DNA from: CAYRGQ01 sp964423925
GTDB lineage: Bacteria > Bacteroidota > Bacteroidia > Sphingobacteriales > Sphingobacteriaceae
NCBI GenBank assembly: GCA_964423925.1
Contig: CAYRGQ010000039.1
Location: forward strand, 1-25,821
Direction of reading: 5' to 3'
Length of the DNA stretch: 25,821 nucleotides
Position numbers and translations under genes: made by a program. The notes under the pieces were generated by a model. The model saw only the letters and a program-made list of their open reading frames with translations. It was not told where the DNA came from and did not search any database. Below, piece after piece: positions 24,201 to 25,821 of this stretch (positions are counted from its first letter, which is position 1; each line of letters opens with the position of its first letter).

Positions 24201-24525
24201 AATGCCTTGGTACAACCGCTTCGACGTTCGTTTGTTGCAAGATTTGTTTACCAATGTGGGTGGAAATAAAAATACCATACAGCTTAGCTTGGATTTCGTA
24301 AACTTTGCGAACTTGCTCAACTCTAACTGGGGTGTACGTAAGCAACTAATCCCGAATGCGAGCACACCACTTTCAGTGGTTGACCGAGGAACCAATCCTA
24401 CGTTCAGAATGAACACTGCGACCATAGACAACGTTAACGTATTGCCTACGGAGATGTATCAAGACGTAAGAACGCTTGGTACTACGTGGAGTATGCAATT
24501 TGGTATTCGTTACATATTTAATTAA
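21220..24525 (+). CDS. TonB-dependent receptor, Oar-like, with carboxypeptidase-regulatory-like domain
   Basis: This is a 1101-residue outer-membrane protein. The signal peptide MKKFLLLVVLSLTGIAFLHA (1-20) is followed by a carboxypeptidase-regulatory-like beta-sandwich at about 25-110 (GSVANVDGQSTPGATVRATH, DQGRFNLANMRVGGPYRVEI). A plug domain at about 125-245 contains GLEEVFVTAG, NNVQIDGANFNN, DAIEQIQVNIAPYDVRQGGF and AVTRSGTN. The rest is a long beta-barrel rich in Asn/Tyr/Thr that ends in the aromatic outer-membrane sorting signal MQFGIRYIFN. The arrangement is that of Oar (Myxococcus) and related receptors rather than typical SusC, and no SusD gene follows. Ligand unknown; Oar-type proteins have been linked to protein or signal transport across the outer membrane. 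It is monocistronic, with a strong terminator 22 bases downstream. Confidence 0.93.
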   Translation: MKKFLLLVVLSLTGIAFLHAQVTTSSMTGSVANVDGQSTPGATVRATHVPSGTVYTGSTNDQGRFNLANMRVGGPYRVEITYVGQSPVVYEDIFLQLGEPFVLNASLGDTAIGLEEVFVTAGRSTNTDKTGTSTNISRGQINALPSFSRSITDFTRLTPQANGNSFAGRDGRYNNVQIDGANFNNGFGLNDNPLPGGGGLSIDAIEQIQVNIAPYDVRQGGFTGAGINAVTRSGTNTFQGSVYHFNQNDQLQGTKIKGDLVGGVQPSSERTWGVRVGGPIVKDKLFFFVNAEKINLEGPAAGAVNLWRASEDGTADPNDNITRVRRSDLEAVKNHLINQWGYDPGRYEGYADGKSSVISLLARIDWNISDNHKLAVRVNSTENEIPRLTNGTSGAYPRAGGAFSRVSQNAMSFENSMYFDANNVFSTTVELNSRLGSNISNQFLATYSNIRSGRSSNSADFPFIDIGDGQGTESTWQNYISAGYELFTYNNAVENDNYIVTNNVNISAGRHDILVGASFEMQQFKNNYMRNGTSYYRYASVADFLATGTPNEQAPIQFALTYPYPGQEPWAVVNYALPSLYIQDKISLSDRFTLTAGVRAELPMFTNNLVANNVVDQLDLLNVNGEVTNYASGEWPKTRVMLSPRLGFRWNALEDNSLIVRGGTGIFAGRVPFVWLTNQPSNTGAIQNTIEPGSYAASAPWIGGIRFNPNKLHWLENVPAGAEDVFITGPGDGVPGSLALVDPNFKMPQIYRANIGADKRIPNTPLTVIADVMYTKDLQDVYQLGANRKRATQQMYDGRDYYASAADYTYNSALGGNAGSVLSNTTEGHSFNVSVGVNLDNYYGLSGALHYSHTTAKTTTDNSGSNASSAWGATPHIGSPNDIFLASSINALPHRVMGHLAYEFGGERYGKTTVSVYYSGSHQGRYSFTYNGDVNGDAIGGDLLYIPNNASEINFVEAGGFTVAQQREAFDELMSNVSYLNDNRGRIADRNAVLMPWYNRFDVRLLQDLFTNVGGNKNTIQLSLDFVNFANLLNSNWGVRKQLIPNASTPLSVVDRGTNPTFRMNTATIDNVNVLPTEMYQDVRTLGTTWSMQFGIRYIFN

Positions 24526-24546
24526 TCGGAAAGCACGTTCTGATGG

Positions 24547-24578
24547 AAAAGCCGCCTCAATTTTGGGGCGGCTTTTTT
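24547..24578 (+). terminator. Terminator of the TonB-receptor gene
   Basis: GCCGCCTC (24551-24558) pairs with GGGGCGGC (24565-24572) around AATTTT, with one T-G pair, and is flanked by AAAA and six T's. Confidence 0.9.
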
Positions 24579-24614
24579 GTGTCTAATCCGGGCATCCCGT
24601 AGCGGAATATTGGT

Positions 24615-24622
24615 TATCTTTG
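24615..24622 (+). promoter_or_regulatory. Possible -7 element for the luciferase-like monooxygenase gene
   Basis: TATCTTTG is a perfect TAnnTTTG just after the preceding terminator, but no TTG lies at the right spacing. It would give a leader of about 150 bases. Confidence 0.4.
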
Positions 24623-24780
24623 GAGAAAGCCTGCACGCATCGGTATTGCAAGGGGTACTAGATACCCGCCTGACAGCACGGGTCGCTCCAGTCGTCTCGA
24701 AAGGGATCTTCGCGCACTGGGGTGGTTTGGAGCTGCCGGCAACTTTTGCGGACCGAGGGACACGGGCAAAGAAATAACGT

Positions 24781-25803
24781 ATGAAAAAAATCGGATTTTT
24801 GTCATTCGGCCATTGGGGCAGCCACCCCTCGTATCAGACGCGCACAGCGAGCGATACGCTACTTCAATCCATCGACCTTGCCGTGGCGGCCGAAGAAATC
24901 GGGCTGGACGGCGCGTACTTTCGCGTGCATCATTTCGCACAGCAGCTCGCTTCGCCATTTCCGTTACTTGCGGCTATTGGGGCCAAGACCAGCAAGATCG
25001 AAATCGGGACTGGCGTCATTGACATGCGCTACGAAAATCCGCTTTATATGGTGGAGGATGCCGGGGCGGCCGACCTGATCGCCGGCGGGCGCCTGCAATT
25101 GGGAATCAGTCGCGGGTCGCCGGAGCAGGTCATCGACGGGTGGCGTTACTTTGGATACGAGCTTGCCGAAGGCGAAACCGACGCGGATATGGCGCGCCGC
25201 AAGACGCTGGAGTTTCTCGAACGCCTCATGGGGGAGGGTTTTGCCAAGCCCAATCCTTATCCCATGTTTCCAAACCCACCCGGATTGCTGCGCCTGGAGC
25301 CGCATTCGGCCGGGCTTCGCGACCGTATATGGTGGGGTTCGGCTTCCAACGACACGGCCGTCTGGGCCGCCCAACTGGGGATGAACCTGCAGAGTTCAAC
25401 CCTGAAATACGACGAGACCGGAAAGCCCTTCCATATCCAGCAAGCCGAACAGATACGGATGTACCGCGAGGCATGGAAGAACGCCGGACACACCCGTGAG
25501 CCGCGGGTGTCGGTGAGCCGCTCGATCTTCGCACTGGTCACCGACCAAGATCGCATGTATTTTGGCCAAGAAGCCAATCGCAAAGACAAGGTGGGCTATA
25601 TCGAGCACGACCGACGTGCGGTTTTTGGCCGCAGCTACGCGGACGAGCCCGACAAACTGATCGAGGAACTCGCCAAGGACGAAGCGATCCAAGAAGCGGA
25701 CACGTTGCTGCTGACCGTACCCAACACGCTGGGCGTCGACTATAACGTGCATGTGCTGTCTTCCATTTTGGAACACGTGGCGCCGGGGTTGGGGTGGAGA
25801 TAA
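24781..25803 (+). CDS. Luciferase-like (LLM class) flavin-dependent oxidoreductase
   Basis: This 340-residue protein adopts the bacterial-luciferase TIM-barrel family. It begins MKKIGFLSFGHWG and shows LAVAAEEIGLDGAYFRVHHF, the core SPFPLLAAIGAKTSKIEIGT, NPLYMVEDAGAADLIAGGRL and LGISRGSPEQVIDGW, which match the family's conserved stretch. These enzymes use reduced FMN supplied by a separate reductase and oxygenate varied small substrates; some use F420 instead. Nothing here identifies the substrate. The gene appears to stand alone and is complete, ending 18 bases before the window edge. Confidence 0.9.
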   Translation: MKKIGFLSFGHWGSHPSYQTRTASDTLLQSIDLAVAAEEIGLDGAYFRVHHFAQQLASPFPLLAAIGAKTSKIEIGTGVIDMRYENPLYMVEDAGAADLIAGGRLQLGISRGSPEQVIDGWRYFGYELAEGETDADMARRKTLEFLERLMGEGFAKPNPYPMFPNPPGLLRLEPHSAGLRDRIWWGSASNDTAVWAAQLGMNLQSSTLKYDETGKPFHIQQAEQIRMYREAWKNAGHTREPRVSVSRSIFALVTDQDRMYFGQEANRKDKVGYIEHDRRAVFGRSYADEPDKLIEELAKDEAIQEADTLLLTVPNTLGVDYNVHVLSSILEHVAPGLGWR

Positions 25804-25821
25804 TTGGTAACTATTTACAGC

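Noticed and set aside
24623..24780. Riboswitch in the leader of the luciferase-like gene
   Set aside because: A small GGGTA/TACCC hairpin is present, but no conserved riboswitch core or terminator fold was recognised.
1..25821. CRISPR array, toxin-antitoxin, restriction or phage module
   Set aside because: No regularly spaced direct repeats, no nuclease, methylase or antitoxin-like small genes and no phage structural genes were seen; gene order and functions are typical chromosomal ones.

Overview
The window is a chromosomal stretch of a Bacteroidota bacterium, most likely of the Sphingobacteriaceae type (Pedobacter/Parapedobacter-like) with fairly high GC. The evidence is indirect but consistent. 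Many genes are preceded by the Bacteroidota promoter pattern (TTG or TTTG, 17-21 bases, TAnnTTTG). The gene set is typical: an Oar-type TonB-dependent receptor with a carboxypeptidase-regulatory-like domain, an S46 dipeptidyl-peptidase, a DUF1080 protein, an AraC regulator with a metal-binding-like N-terminus, and a bifunctional-nuclease protein with a UVR tail. Shine-Dalgarno sequences are weak or absent. I see no phage, IS transposase, CRISPR array, plasmid function or secretion-system cluster, so this looks like ordinary core and soft-core chromosome.

Layout from left to right. 1-360: tRNA-Arg(CCG) on the minus strand with its promoter and terminator. 353-3624: a lipoprotein serpin, then glutamine-dependent asparagine synthetase (asnB), closed by a terminator shared with the convergent genes. 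3642-6364: on the minus strand, an HMA-AraC regulator, a glutaryl-CoA dehydrogenase-like enzyme and a secreted DUF1080 protein. 6340-8382: a divergent gap with a promoter and a terminator-like structured RNA, then a translationally coupled pair, PnuC-family vitamin transporter and acyl-CoA-dehydrogenase-like flavoenzyme. 8379-12592: a minus-strand run of BFN/UVR protein, NupG-type nucleoside permease and DPP11-type S46 peptidase. 12702-14447: etfB-etfA, electron acceptor for acyl-CoA dehydrogenases such as the one at 4414-5589. 14448-14892: a gene-free stretch with several inverted repeats. 14893-15764: a small TPR protein and an NlpE-like lipoprotein. 15792-17380: an APC amino-acid permease. 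17503-19916: a membrane pyrophosphatase (hppA). 20203-20817: a YceI-family periplasmic protein. 21220-24578: an Oar-like TonB-dependent receptor. 24781-25803: a luciferase-like flavin monooxygenase.

Functional themes are nutrient capture (TonB receptor, nucleoside, amino-acid and PnuC transporters, secreted dipeptidyl-peptidase), flavin redox chemistry (two acyl-CoA-dehydrogenase-fold enzymes, ETF, luciferase-like oxidoreductase) and bioenergetics (PPi-driven ion pump). I did not find a clear new defence or mobile system. The observations most worth checking are the orphan structured leader RNA ahead of the PnuC operon (6439-6597), the unusual ion-gate residues of the pyrophosphatase, the HMA-AraC regulator, the inverted repeat across the BFN promoter, and the lipoprotein serpin.
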